Source: Sideroxydans lithotrophicus ES-1
GTDB lineage: Bacteria; Pseudomonadota; Gammaproteobacteria; Burkholderiales; Gallionellaceae
Reading direction: 5' to 3'
DNA length: 64,000 bases
Assembly (NCBI RefSeq): GCF_000025705.1
Contig: NC_013959.1
Location: forward strand, 1,479,063-1,543,062
The translations under genes and the position numbers were made by a program. Of this stretch, positions 1 to 8,622 are shown piece by piece. Positions within the stretch are counted from its first letter, which is position 1. Each line of letters begins with the position of its first letter. The notes under the pieces were generated by a model. The model had not been told where the DNA came from, searched no databases, and saw nothing but the letters and a program-made list of their open reading frames with translations.

Positions 1-1
1 C

Positions 2-664
2 GCTGCACTGACAGACAGGGCCGCACTCGCCGCCAGCATCTTTGGTACGCCGCCGAGCAAGCTGCCTGCGGGGCAATCCATCTACCGCATCAATGGTACG
101 GCGAAAGTGAATGGCCAAGAGGCGAATCTTTCGACCATCATCAAACCCAACGACACGGTCGAAACCGGGCCCAAAAGCGAGATCGTGTTCGTGGTGGGAG
201 GCACCTCCATGCTCATGCGCGAGAACAGCCATCTGACGCTGGAAGGCAAAGAGGAGGGGCTGGCTTCCTATCTCATCCAGGGATTCCGCATGCTTACCGG
301 AAAGCTGCTTACCGTCTCGCGCAGCAATGGCACTCAGATTCGCACATCGACTGCGACCATCGGTATCCGTGGAACGGGTTATTACATCGAATCGGACCCG
401 GAGCAGACTTATTTCTGCACTTGTTACGGCCTGACCGATGTGGAAGCGAATGATGACCCGACCAGCAGGGATACGGTGGCGTCGAAACATCACGACAAGC
501 CCCTGTACATACTGGCTGGACAGCAACCCGGACAGAACATCCGCCGTGCGAGCTTCATCAACCACACTGACCAGGAGTTGATGCTCATCGAGACTCTGGT
601 TGGACGAACTCCGCCATGGGTCTTTGCCGGGGATCAATACACCGCACCGCGCCGCGATTATTGA
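2..664 (+). CDS. FecR-domain protein, 5' end outside window
   Basis: The reading frame is open from the first bases of the window, so the N-terminus (and any signal peptide) is missing. The visible part begins with a FecR-like stretch: a Gly-x-Ala-x-Val-Asn-Gly strand, then a turn around 'DTVETGPKSE', a beta-rich run, and 'TATIGIRGTGYY' near the middle, the usual end of a FecR domain. FecR domains are periplasmic, beta-helical segments found in sigma-regulator proteins and in surface or signalling proteins. The tail after the domain (about 90 residues) has no motif I recognise. The next gene on the same strand begins 174 bases downstream, so the two may be co-transcribed. No sigma factor is visible, so a regulatory role is not shown. 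Confidence 0.7.
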   Translation, partial: AALTDRAALAASIFGTPPSKLPAGQSIYRINGTAKVNGQEANLSTIIKPNDTVETGPKSEIVFVVGGTSMLMRENSHLTLEGKEEGLASYLIQGFRMLTGKLLTVSRSNGTQIRTSTATIGIRGTGYYIESDPEQTYFCTCYGLTDVEANDDPTSRDTVASKHHDKPLYILAGQQPGQNIRRASFINHTDQELMLIETLVGRTPPWVFAGDQYTAPRRDY

Positions 665-838
665 TCGCAGAACACGACACGCTCATCCTGCCTGCAGGGA
701 TGGGTGTGCTGCCGGCAATCTCCTGCTTCTCAAAATAGCCTGTTTTTCTGCCTTTATTCCACGCTTCAACCAAAGTTCTACCTGTTACTTTAGCGTCGAA
801 CCGATGCCCTTGGCATCCCAAAGTGAAAGAGGTGGAAC

Positions 839-3433
839 ATGTCTGCACTGAAAAACATCCGCTTGGTTTCTTCCCGTGGCGAAGAAAATCCCGTCGAGTC
901 GGAAGCGATACTCGAATCGCGCGGGCGCATCGAAGCAGAGATCGAAGCGCAGCTGGCGGTGCAGGCTCGTGCCCGTGCCGAAGCGCATGCGCGGGCCATA
1001 TTGCAGGGCAAGGTGCGCCAGGAAAGCGAACTGACCGAACAGATCGAAGCTCGTACCCGTGCCGAATCCGAATTGGCCGGTGAAGTGCAAGCGCGCCACG
1101 ATCACGAACGCGAGCTGGCGGCAGTGTTGCATACCAAGAAGAAGGCCGAAGAACGTCTTACTGACGCCGTGCGCGAAAAACTGGAAGCAGAGCGACAGGC
1201 CCAAGCCGAGCTGGAACAGAAATTGGCTGCTGAAAAGCGCCTTCGTAACGAACTGGAGCGGCAGGCGCAACTGGATCGCGAGGCGGCATTGCTTGCCCAG
1301 GAAAAGGCCCGCACCGAAGAAACGTTGACGCAATCCGTGCAGAACAAGCTCAAGGCCGAAAAAGAGGCGCTGGCGATGGTCAATGCCAAGCTTGCCGCCG
1401 AGAACTCGGCGCAGGATGCGATGAATGCGCGCGTCCGCGCCGAAATGCTGGCACTGGCCGAGACTCAGGCCAGGGTGGCGGCGGAACTGGATGCCGAGCG
1501 TGCCGCGATGGCAAGGGCAGATGAAGAGCGCAAGGCCGCCGAAGAAGTCGAGCTGCGCATCAAGATCGAACAACAAGCCCAGGCCGAAGCATCGGCACGG
1601 GTGCAAGCCGAATTGAAAGCTGCCGAGATCGCCCAAAAGGCCGTCGAGGCAGAACAGGAAGAAAGACTTGCCGCAGAAAGGAAACTGCAAGCCGAACAGG
1701 AGATGCTGAAGCTGCTGGAATCTCGCGTGGAAGCTGAACAGCTGGCAATCAGGGAACGTGAAGAGGCGAACGCCGTATTGAAGCAGATCGAGCTGGAAGC
1801 GCGCGATCTGTTGGCGGTAGAGGAACAAGCCAAGCGTGCCGCCGAGGTCAAGCTGCAGGCGGAGCGGGAATTGACGGTGATGGCACAGCACCGTGCCGAA
1901 GTCGATATGCGCGCTTCGCAAGCCATCGAGTTGCAGGTTCATGCCGAAGCGGAAGCGATAGAGCAGGCCAACCGACGCTACGAGATGGCGGAATGCGCCA
2001 GAAGCATCGCCGAAGGCAAGGTCGAGCTGGAAACCGAACTGTTTGCAGCAGAACAGGCGCAAGCCAAGGCCGATGAACTGGCAACCTATGAACTGCAAAA
2101 GAAGCTGGATGCGATCAACGCCGCTTTGCCCCTGGCCGAACAGCGCGCGCAACTGATGGTGGAAGAATGTCTTGCGGCAGAAGAAAAGCTGGCTGCGGAA
2201 AAAGCAGCCATTGCCACAATGCTGCAACGCGTCGAAGCCGACCGCCGCGCCGCCGAAGCCGATAGACAACGCCAGGAACTGGAAGAGGAAGCTATCCGTG
2301 TAGCCGAAGCAAAGGTGCTTGCCGAGAACGAGGCCATCGAGAAGATCACCTCCCGCATGGATGCTGACTTGCGTGCCATCGAAGCCGACAACGAGCGCAT
2401 CGCTGCCGAAGTTCGCGCCGAAGAGGCCGCTGTTGCCAGGCAGGCATTGGCGGAAGAGAACATCGCGGCAGCCAGAGCGAAAGAAGAGATCGAGATGCGC
2501 GCACTCAATATGGCGAAGTTGAAGGCCGAATCACTGGCACGCGCCATCAAGGCCGAAGAGGAAACCATGCAGGCGGAAGCTGCTGCCGTCATGCAGGCAC
2601 GCCAGCGCTTTGCTGCGGCTGAGGAGACCCGGCGTCGTATCGAGGAGCGCGAACGCGCGGAGACAGCGCAGCTGTTGCTGGATCAGCAGAACAGGGACGC
2701 GGAAGAGCGTGCGGCATCAGAACGAGTGGCTGCCGTAGTGCGCCAGCGCATAGCCGTAGCCGAAGAGACCAGACTGCTCATTGAGGAACGTGAGCGTGAA
2801 GAGACTGCCAGGCTGGAACTTGAGCAACATAACCAGGCATTGGAGCAGGAGTATCTGTCATTGGCCCAACAGAACCGGGAAGCCGAGGAAAGATTCCGTG
2901 CCACCTGCAATGAGCGCCTGGAAGCGGAACGGCTGGAGATCGAAGCGATGGAAGGCCGCATCGCTGCCGAGAAACATGCCGCCGAACTGGCGCGTCAACG
3001 CGATTTTGCCGAATTGCTGGCGCATCAGTCCGCCAACGAGCAGATCGCAATGCAGGAGCAGGCCATCGCAGCGTTTTACGAAAGCGAAAAGATCGAACGC
3101 GGCCTGACCGAAGAAGTACGCAAAGAATTGCTGCAAGCCAAGGCGCAACTGGAAACAGGCAAGTTGCTGCAAAGGCTGAGCAGGACCCATCGCATCAACC
3201 GATTCACCCAGGCGGCCCTGGTTGCATCCTTGTTGTTATGTGCCGGATTGTGGTTTGGCGGAGCAGGTTCGAGTGCAAAGCCCGAAAGTATCGCGAACAG
3301 CAACAGGGTCGTTGTGGCGCAGTTCGCCCCTAAATTGCAGGCGAACGAGCCTGGCGTAATGGGTGGTTTGAAATTGTCTGCCGATCTGGGCGCATCGTCC
3401 TCGATGCAGGGGCAGGCCGAAAGAGAGTTCTAG
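839..3433 (+). CDS. Giant Ala/Glu-rich coiled-coil protein with C-terminal membrane anchor
   Basis: 864 residues. Residues about 30-780 are almost uninterrupted charged helix (A, E, R, Q, K, L) with heptad-like spacing and very few Pro or Gly, so a very long coiled coil. About 47 residues are tandemly duplicated (units starting 'RQRFAAAEET' near residue 588 and 'RQRIAVAEET' near 635). A single hydrophobic segment at about 786-808 (FTQAALVASLLLCAGLWF) is followed by a 55-residue Ser/Gly/Ala-rich tail, so the coil is probably cytoplasmic and held at the membrane. There is no N-terminal signal peptide. The start is an ATG preceded by a GAGGTGG-like ribosome site. An intrinsic terminator follows. 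I do not recognise a family; coiled-coil composition makes similarity to myosin- or TolA-like proteins uninformative. A structural or scaffold role is inference only. Confidence 0.75.
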   Translation: MSALKNIRLVSSRGEENPVESEAILESRGRIEAEIEAQLAVQARARAEAHARAILQGKVRQESELTEQIEARTRAESELAGEVQARHDHERELAAVLHTKKKAEERLTDAVREKLEAERQAQAELEQKLAAEKRLRNELERQAQLDREAALLAQEKARTEETLTQSVQNKLKAEKEALAMVNAKLAAENSAQDAMNARVRAEMLALAETQARVAAELDAERAAMARADEERKAAEEVELRIKIEQQAQAEASARVQAELKAAEIAQKAVEAEQEERLAAERKLQAEQEMLKLLESRVEAEQLAIREREEANAVLKQIELEARDLLAVEEQAKRAAEVKLQAERELTVMAQHRAEVDMRASQAIELQVHAEAEAIEQANRRYEMAECARSIAEGKVELETELFAAEQAQAKADELATYELQKKLDAINAALPLAEQRAQLMVEECLAAEEKLAAEKAAIATMLQRVEADRRAAEADRQRQELEEEAIRVAEAKVLAENEAIEKITSRMDADLRAIEADNERIAAEVRAEEAAVARQALAEENIAAARAKEEIEMRALNMAKLKAESLARAIKAEEETMQAEAAAVMQARQRFAAAEETRRRIEERERAETAQLLLDQQNRDAEERAASERVAAVVRQRIAVAEETRLLIEEREREETARLELEQHNQALEQEYLSLAQQNREAEERFRATCNERLEAERLEIEAMEGRIAAEKHAAELARQRDFAELLAHQSANEQIAMQEQAIAAFYESEKIERGLTEEVRKELLQAKAQLETGKLLQRLSRTHRINRFTQAALVASLLLCAGLWFGGAGSSAKPESIANSNRVVVAQFAPKLQANEPGVMGGLKLSADLGASSSMQGQAEREF

Positions 3434-3452
3434 ACTGTTGTTGCAAGGAATA

Positions 3453-3479
3453 AAAAACGGGGGCATTCAGCCCCCGTTT
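3453..3479. terminator. Bidirectional intrinsic terminator
   Basis: An 11-bp perfect stem (AAAACGGGGGC / GCCCCCGTTTT) with a 5-nt loop. It has an A-tract on one side and a T-tract on the other, so it can end both the coiled-coil gene and the convergent lipoprotein/copper-ATPase operon. Confidence 0.9.
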
Positions 3480-3495
3480 TCATTTGGCGATCAGC

Positions 3496-3954
3496 TCAGA
3501 ACGGAACGACGCGAGTCACACCATCGTTCTCGATGATGCGTACCTTGTCGCCGGCCTTGATATCGATGTCCTTGCTGACGGCTTGTACGACCGAGATGTA
3601 ACTGCCGTCTTCCAGCTTGATGGAATATTCGTTGCCGTCCTCGCGGGTATAGCCTTCTTCAGCCGCCGCGCCAGCCATACCGCCGACCACGGCCCCCAGG
3701 ACGGCTGCGACTTGTCCGGTCTTGCCGCCCGAGGCGCCGCTGCCTGCGATACCGCCGACGATGGCACCTGCAGTCGTGCCGACCTGGCTTTGCGTACCCT
3801 CGATGCGTACTTTGTGCACGCTTTCGACGGTGCCGACCTTGAAGTGTTGCACCTGTTGCACCTGGTCGCGGCTATAGACGTCGCCGCCTTTTTCGCTGGC
3901 ACAGCCTGCAAAAAGCAGCGGGGCGGCCAATAGAAATATGAATTTTCCGTTCAT
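3496..3954 (-). CDS. Glycine-zipper 2TM outer-membrane lipoprotein (SlyB/Pcp-like)
   Basis: 152 residues. A short signal peptide ends in a lipobox (LLFAGC, Cys18), so a lipoprotein. Residues about 60-100 carry two Gly/Ala-rich segments (AGAIVGGIAG and VLGAVVGGMAG), the glycine-zipper 2TM pattern of the SlyB/PcP family; the C-terminal 45 residues are a beta-rich domain ending in a KVRIIE motif typical of that family. Members sit in the outer membrane and affect envelope integrity; the exact function is poorly defined. The ATG overlaps the TGA of the upstream copper ATPase (ATGA), so it should be translationally coupled to metal export. Confidence 0.85.
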   Translation of the reverse strand: MNGKFIFLLAAPLLFAGCASEKGGDVYSRDQVQQVQHFKVGTVESVHKVRIEGTQSQVGTTAGAIVGGIAGSGASGGKTGQVAAVLGAVVGGMAGAAAEEGYTREDGNEYSIKLEDGSYISVVQAVSKDIDIKAGDKVRIIENDGVTRVVPF

Positions 3955-6197
3955 GATGTCGTTCCTTGGGAAGATAGTGACGTTTCGGTATTTACTGCAA
4001 CCGTTTTTTCGACCTCCGAATCGGGCACAGGTTCACCGGGCTTCCATTTTTTCAGCAGCAACGCGTTGCTGACCACCGATACCGAGCTCATCGCCATTGC
4101 GCCGCCTGCGATCATCGGGTTGAGCAGGCCGAGCCCGGCGAGCGGAATTCCCAGCACGTTGTAGGCAAAGGCAAAGAACAGGTTCTGGCGGATCTTGGAG
4201 AGCGTCACGTGCGACAGGTCGATGGCATCTGCCACGCTGTTCAGGTCGTTGCGCATCAAGGTGATATCCGCCGCCTCGATGGCGATGTCGCTGCCGTTCT
4301 TCATGGCGAAGCTGACATCGGCGGCAGCCAGCGCCGGCGCATCGTTGATGCCGTCGCCGACCATGCCGACCAGTGTCTTGTCGTTCTTGAGTGAGGCGAC
4401 ATAACGCGCCTTGTCCTGCGGCGAGACTTCGGCGATGAATTCCTCGATGCCTGCCTGTTCGGCGATGGCCTTGGCGGTGGCCTGATTGTCGCCGCTCAGC
4501 ATCACTACACGGATGCCCATCCCGCGCAAACGCGCCACGGCGATGCGGCTGCCGGGGCGTATCCTGTCGGCAAAAGCGATATAGCCGAGCAACACCTGCT
4601 CGCGCGCAATGGCGATCACTGTCTTGCCTTGTTTCTGCAAGCCGAGTATCGAGCCATCGTCCAGCGCAATACCTTGTTGTGTGATGAAGGACGGGGAACC
4701 AAGCAGGTAGGGGATGCCGTCGAGTTTCGCACGCAGCCCGCTGCCGGGCGATTCTTCGAAGTCGGAGACCGGCAATGGCATCGTCGCCTGTGCTTGCGCA
4801 TGTTCCATCACTGCACCGGACAGCGGATGCGTGGAATGCTGCGCGAGACTTGCGGCGATGCGCAGCAATTCGCCCACGCTGCTGGTTGCGCTCGGGCGCA
4901 GGCTGGTAAGGGTGGGTTTGCCCTCGGTCAGCGTGCCGGTCTTGTCCAGTACCAGCACGGCAAGTTTATGCGCGCGTTCCAGTGCCGCCGCATCCTTGAC
5001 CAATATCCCTTCGCGCGCCGCAAGTCCGCTGGCGACGACGATGGTGACGGGAGTCGCCAAACCCAATGCGCAAGGGCAGGCGATGACCAGCACCGAGACC
5101 GCATTGATGATCGCAGAAGAGATATCGCCATCCACCTTGAGCCAGACGAAAAAGGTGAGGGTGGCCAGCACCAATACGACGGGCACAAAGATGCCGGATA
5201 TCCTGTCGGCCAGTCGCTGGATGGGCGCCTTCGAACCCTGGGCCTGTTCCACCAGCCGCACCACTGCTGCCAACTGAGTATGGCTGCCGACGGCGGTCGC
5301 GCGGCACTTGATCATGCCCTGATGGTTGAGCGTGGCAGTGTAGACCTTGTCGTTCGCCTGCTTGCTTTGCGGCATGCTCTCGCCGGTCAGCATGCTTTCA
5401 TCCATGGTGGAGGCGCCTTCCAGCACCACGCCATCCACCGGCACGTTCTCGCCGGGGCGCACGATGAAGATATCGTCCGGCCGCAGCTGACCTGCCGAGA
5501 CATCCAGGATCTGCCCGTCGCGTTCCACATGGGCGATCTTGGGCTGGAGCTGGATCAGCTTCTCGATTGCGCTCGATGCCTTGGCCTTGGCGCCCATTTC
5601 CAGCAGTTTACCCATCAGCACCAAGGTGATGAGTACCGCACTGGATTCGAAATAGACCGGCTGGTGGATGTCGAAAATGACGATGGCGACACTGAGGAAA
5701 TAGGCGGCACTGGTGCCCAATGCCACCAGCAAGTCCATGTTGCCGCTGCCATGCTTGATGCTGGCCCAGGCACCGCGATAGAAACGGGCACCGATCCAGA
5801 ACTGCACGGGCGTAGCCAGAATCCATGCCGCCCAGGTCGGGAGCGAGAGATGGATGTCGAACGGCATCAGCAGCATCTCCAGCACCATCGGCGCGATGAG
5901 CGCCAACGATATGAAGAAGCGCAGTTTTTCCTGCTGGTAGGCTTTGAGCCGGTCCGCTTTTTCGGCGGCAAAATCGCGTGATACATGCGCATCGAAACCG
6001 GTATCGCGCACCGCCTTGATGAGTTCGTCCACATTTGTATGGTTGGGATCGAAGGTCACGCTGGCTTTTTCGGTGGCCAGATTGACCACTGCAGTGACCT
6101 CAGGCAGCTGATTCAATGCTTTTTCCAGACGAGAAGAACATGATGCACAACGCATGCCGACGATCTGGAGGTCGGCGTGATTTTCTGCTTGGGACAT
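3951..6197 (-). CDS. copA: Copper-translocating P1B-type ATPase
   Basis: 748 residues, normal CopA length. One N-terminal heavy-metal-associated domain has the CxxC site (GMRCASC, Cys17/Cys20). Then come paired membrane helices, an actuator TGES loop, a CPC metal site in the sixth helix (IACPCALG, near 373), the phosphorylation motif DKTGTLTEG (Asp near 417), the HP motif (STHPLSG), and GDGINDAPAL in the hinge. The last two helices contain FAYNVLG and MAMSSVSV, the YN and MxxSS signature of the Cu(I) subgroup. It should pump Cu(I) from cytoplasm to periplasm, coupled to ATP hydrolysis. It is the first gene of a two-gene operon with the lipoprotein downstream. Regulation could be through the dyad near 6271. 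Confidence 0.95.
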   Translation of the reverse strand: MSQAENHADLQIVGMRCASCSSRLEKALNQLPEVTAVVNLATEKASVTFDPNHTNVDELIKAVRDTGFDAHVSRDFAAEKADRLKAYQQEKLRFFISLALIAPMVLEMLLMPFDIHLSLPTWAAWILATPVQFWIGARFYRGAWASIKHGSGNMDLLVALGTSAAYFLSVAIVIFDIHQPVYFESSAVLITLVLMGKLLEMGAKAKASSAIEKLIQLQPKIAHVERDGQILDVSAGQLRPDDIFIVRPGENVPVDGVVLEGASTMDESMLTGESMPQSKQANDKVYTATLNHQGMIKCRATAVGSHTQLAAVVRLVEQAQGSKAPIQRLADRISGIFVPVVLVLATLTFFVWLKVDGDISSAIINAVSVLVIACPCALGLATPVTIVVASGLAAREGILVKDAAALERAHKLAVLVLDKTGTLTEGKPTLTSLRPSATSSVGELLRIAASLAQHSTHPLSGAVMEHAQAQATMPLPVSDFEESPGSGLRAKLDGIPYLLGSPSFITQQGIALDDGSILGLQKQGKTVIAIAREQVLLGYIAFADRIRPGSRIAVARLRGMGIRVVMLSGDNQATAKAIAEQAGIEEFIAEVSPQDKARYVASLKNDKTLVGMVGDGINDAPALAAADVSFAMKNGSDIAIEAADITLMRNDLNSVADAIDLSHVTLSKIRQNLFFAFAYNVLGIPLAGLGLLNPMIAGGAMAMSSVSVVSNALLLKKWKPGEPVPDSEVEKTVAVNTETSLSSQGTTS

Positions 6198-6267
6198 GGA
6201 TAATGACTCTTGGAATGAATAATCAAAAGATACGCCCGAGCGACATTCTTGTCTATCTTGCCTGTCA

Positions 6268-6290
6268 TTGACCTTGAGTAGAACGAGGTT
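6268..6290. promoter_or_regulatory. Possible MerR/CueR-type dyad between copA and mtnP
   Basis: A TTGACC hexamer overlaps a dyad ACCTTG-N7-CGAGGT (five of six arm positions match), which resembles the operators of copper-responsive MerR regulators. It lies 70-90 bases upstream of the copA start in the divergent region. However, the TTGACC reads toward mtnP, not copA, and no good -10 hexamer is spaced correctly on either strand. Weak candidate. Confidence 0.25.
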
Positions 6291-6332
6291 TCCTGTTTCA
6301 ATCCTGCCTCATTTCAGTGGCAGGGAATAGCA

Positions 6333-7205
6333 ATGGCACAAGCAAGCATCGGCATCATCGGGGGGAGCGGTGTGTATGACATCGCCGGGCTGGAGCACAA
6401 ACGCTGGGAAAAGGTCGAATCGTCATTCGGCGCACCGTCGGACGAACTGCTGTTCGGCGAGCTCAACGGCGTGAAACTGGCCTTCCTGCCGCGCCATGGC
6501 AGAGGGCACAAGATTCCGCCGTCCGAGATCAACTTCCGCGCCAACATCGACGTGCTCAAGCGCGTCGGCGTGAGCGATGTCATCTCGGTCAGCGCGGTCG
6601 GTTCGTTGCGCGAGCACCTGCCGCCGGGCACCTTCGTCATCGTCGACCAGTTCATCGACCGCACCTTCGCGCGCGAAAAATCCTTCTTCGGTACGGGATT
6701 GGTCGCGCATGTTTCGATGGCGCATCCGGTGTGCAAGCGCTTGGGCGACCATATCGAAGTGGCGGCCAGGGAAGCAGGCATATCTGCCATGCGCGGGGGC
6801 ACTTATTTGGTGATGGAGGGGCCGCAGTTCAGCAGCCTGGCCGAATCCGAACTCTACCGCAGCTGGGGTTGTGACGTGATCGGCATGACCAACATGCCCG
6901 AAGCCAAGCTCGCGCGCGAGGCCGAGCTCTGCTACGCCACCGTGGCCATGGTCACCGACTACGACTGCTGGCATCCGAACCATGACGATGTCACCGTGGA
7001 GCAGATCATCAAGGTGCTGCTGGCGAACGCAGATAAGGCCAAAAGCCTGGTGAAGCATGTCGTGCCGCACATCGGTGCGGATGCCAAGGCCTGCGAGTGC
7101 GGGTGCCGTAGCGCCTTGCAATACGCGCTCATCACCGCACCGGAAGCTCGCGATGCGGCGATGAAAAAGAAGCTGCAGGCCATCGCTGGGCGCGTGCTGA
7201 AATAA
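6333..7205 (+). CDS. mtnP: S-methyl-5'-thioadenosine phosphorylase
   Basis: 290 residues, purine nucleoside phosphorylase family 2. The N-terminal GIIGGSGVYDI loop, the phosphate-binding PRHGRGH segment (near 54-60), SAVGSLRE, the MTNMPEA base/ribose loop and TDYDCW near the purine site are all the MtnP pattern. It splits methylthioadenosine (a by-product of polyamine and homoserine-lactone synthesis) with phosphate into adenine and methylthioribose-1-phosphate in the cytosol. Both products are handled by neighbours: adenine by apt, the sugar phosphate by mtnA and then the aldolase. The ATG is preceded by an AGGGAATAGCA ribosome site. Confusion with PNP or MTIP is possible, but the context strongly favours MtnP. 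Confidence 0.92.
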   Translation: MAQASIGIIGGSGVYDIAGLEHKRWEKVESSFGAPSDELLFGELNGVKLAFLPRHGRGHKIPPSEINFRANIDVLKRVGVSDVISVSAVGSLREHLPPGTFVIVDQFIDRTFAREKSFFGTGLVAHVSMAHPVCKRLGDHIEVAAREAGISAMRGGTYLVMEGPQFSSLAESELYRSWGCDVIGMTNMPEAKLAREAELCYATVAMVTDYDCWHPNHDDVTVEQIIKVLLANADKAKSLVKHVVPHIGADAKACECGCRSALQYALITAPEARDAAMKKKLQAIAGRVLK

Positions 7206-7206
7206 T

Positions 7207-7276
7207 GTTGTCACACCGGCGAAGGCCGGTGTCTGGTTATATAAAATCAGTGGATTCAGGCCTTTGCCGGAATGAC
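7207..7276. repeat. Composite REP-like palindrome
   Basis: Two related 27-base units in inverted orientation (GTCACACCGGCGAAGGCC on one side; the reverse complement of GGCCTTTGCCGGAATGAC on the other) separated by about 14 AT-rich bases. The left unit alone folds into an 8-bp stem with a GAAG loop. This is a common proteobacterial intergenic repeat type. It extends into a spurious upstream start codon of the next gene, which helps reject that start. Confidence 0.7.
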
Positions 7277-7310
7277 GAACGATTTTGAATGTTTATATGT
7301 AGGCAACGAA

Positions 7311-7949
7311 ATGACCGAACAAACATTACGCCAGCAACTGCTGGACACCTCCCGCCGCATGGTCGAACTCGGCCTCAATCGCGGCACGGCAGGCAACGCC
7401 TCGGTGCGCCACGGCAGCGACATCCTTATCACGCCTTCCGCCTTGCCTGTGGCCGAGATGACCGAGCGGGACCTGGTGCTAATCGACAAGGAAGGCAAGG
7501 TGCTGCAAGGCCGCAAGCCTTCCAGCGAGTGGCGCTTCCATTGCGACATATTGAATGCCCGCCCCGAGATCGGTGCCGTGCTGCACATGCACTCCACCTT
7601 CGCCACCACCATCGCCTGCCTGGGCCGCGACGTGCCAGCCGTGCATTACCACATCGCCATCGCGGGTGGTGACAGCATCCGCTGTACACCTTACACCATC
7701 TTCGGCGAGCAGAACCTGTCCGACCTCGCACTGGAAGCACTGCGCGACCGCAAGGCCTGCCTGCTGGGCAACCACGGAATGATCGCGCTGGGCAAGGACC
7801 TGGACGATGCGCTGTCCGTCGCGCAGGAAGTCGAATATTTGTGCGAGATTTACTGGCGAGCATTGTCGGTAGGGGAGCCGAAGATACTTACCGCACAGCA
7901 GATGCATGAAGTGAAAGAGAAGTTCGTGGAGTACAAAAAGCGCGACTAA
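7311..7949 (+). CDS. Class II aldolase, FucA-like (probable methylthioribulose-1-phosphate aldolase)
   Basis: 212 residues from this ATG; an in-frame ATG at 7272 lies in a repeat and is less likely. The protein follows L-fuculose-1-phosphate aldolase closely along its length: GTAGNASVR phosphate loop, catalytic Glu in KPSSEWRFH, zinc ligands in HMHST and a later GNHG. The MtnB dehydratases belong to the same superfamily but match less well. Between mtnP and mtnA, the expected substrate is 5-methylthioribulose-1-phosphate, cleaved to dihydroxyacetone phosphate and methylthioacetaldehyde, as shown for the Ald2 enzyme of the DHAP shunt. That substrate is inferred from context; fuculose metabolism genes are absent nearby. 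Confidence 0.8.
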   Translation: MTEQTLRQQLLDTSRRMVELGLNRGTAGNASVRHGSDILITPSALPVAEMTERDLVLIDKEGKVLQGRKPSSEWRFHCDILNARPEIGAVLHMHSTFATTIACLGRDVPAVHYHIAIAGGDSIRCTPYTIFGEQNLSDLALEALRDRKACLLGNHGMIALGKDLDDALSVAQEVEYLCEIYWRALSVGEPKILTAQQMHEVKEKFVEYKKRD

Positions 7950-7975
7950 ATGAAGTTTGAGATTTGCAACGGACA

Positions 7976-8056
7976 TTCCCCCATCCCAACCTTTCCCTCG
8001 CGGGAGAAGGGTTCAACTTCCCTCTCCCACCGGGGGAGGGAATGAGGGTGGGGGAA
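7976..8056. repeat. Intergenic CCCTC/GAGGG palindromic repeat
   Basis: An imperfect inverted repeat with outer arms CCCCCATCCC and GAGGGTGGGGG and an inner CCCTCTCCC / GGGGGAGGG stem. It fills most of the gap between the aldolase and apt. A related copy lies at 10637-10735. This is a widespread proteobacterial intergenic repeat type; transcript stabilisation is possible but not shown. Confidence 0.65.
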
Positions 8057-8094
8057 CCAGCTTTAATCAACCTGAGTAGAAATTAGGAACCACC

Positions 8095-8622
8095 ATGCCC
8101 ATCAAATCCCGAGTCCGTACCGTCCCCCATTACCCCAAACAAGGCATCATGTTCCGCGACATCACCACGGTGCTCAAGGACCCCATCGGCCTGCGCGCCA
8201 CCATCGATGAACTGGTGCGCCGCTACAAGGACGTGAAAATCGACAAGATCGCCGGCATCGAATCGCGCGGCTTCATCATCGGTACGCCGCTGGCCTACGC
8301 GCTCGGCGTCGGCTTCGTGCCCATCCGCAAAAAAGGCAAACTTCCCGCCGAAACCATCGGCCACGACTACGCACTCGAATACGGCACCGACCGCATCGAG
8401 ATCCACACCGACGCGATCTCCAAAGGCGAAAAAGTTCTGCTGGTGGACGATCTCATCGCCACCGGTGGCACGGCCGAAGCTGCCGTCATCCTGATCGAGA
8501 AGATGGGCGGCAAGATCATCGAATGCTGCTTTATGATCGACCTGCCGGATATCGGCGGTCGTGCGCGGCTGGAGAAACGCGGGCACAAGGTGTTTGCCTT
8601 GTGCGAGTTTGAGGGTGATTAA
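8095..8622 (+). CDS. apt: Adenine phosphoribosyltransferase
   Basis: 175 residues, family-typical length. The PRPP-binding motif VLLVDDLIATGGTA lies near residues 120-133, and 'IAGIESRGFIIG' and 'RKKGKLPAET' are the usual Apt substrate loops. It converts adenine plus PRPP to AMP in the cytosol. In this cluster it recovers the adenine released by MtnP, so the placement is functionally coherent. It is preceded by an intergenic repeat, and its stop codon is followed without a gap by a 143-bp palindrome, which suggests that the transcript is processed or attenuated here. Confidence 0.95.
   Translation: MPIKSRVRTVPHYPKQGIMFRDITTVLKDPIGLRATIDELVRRYKDVKIDKIAGIESRGFIIGTPLAYALGVGFVPIRKKGKLPAETIGHDYALEYGTDRIEIHTDAISKGEKVLLVDDLIATGGTAEAAVILIEKMGGKIIECCFMIDLPDIGGRARLEKRGHKVFALCEFEGD

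Noticed and set aside
785-2269. A 494-residue minus-strand open frame rich in Phe, Leu, Gln and Gly
   Set aside because: It is the antisense shadow of the Ala/Glu-rich coiled-coil gene: GCN/GAA codons reversed give long open frames. No ribosome site, and its product has no domain.
4629-5981. A 450-residue plus-strand open frame across copA
   Set aside because: Antisense shadow of copA; composition is skewed to His, Gln, Gly and Arg, and copA has all its motifs.
7272-7310. Upstream start for the aldolase
   Set aside because: The extra residues come from a palindromic repeat and do not match FucA-type N-termini.
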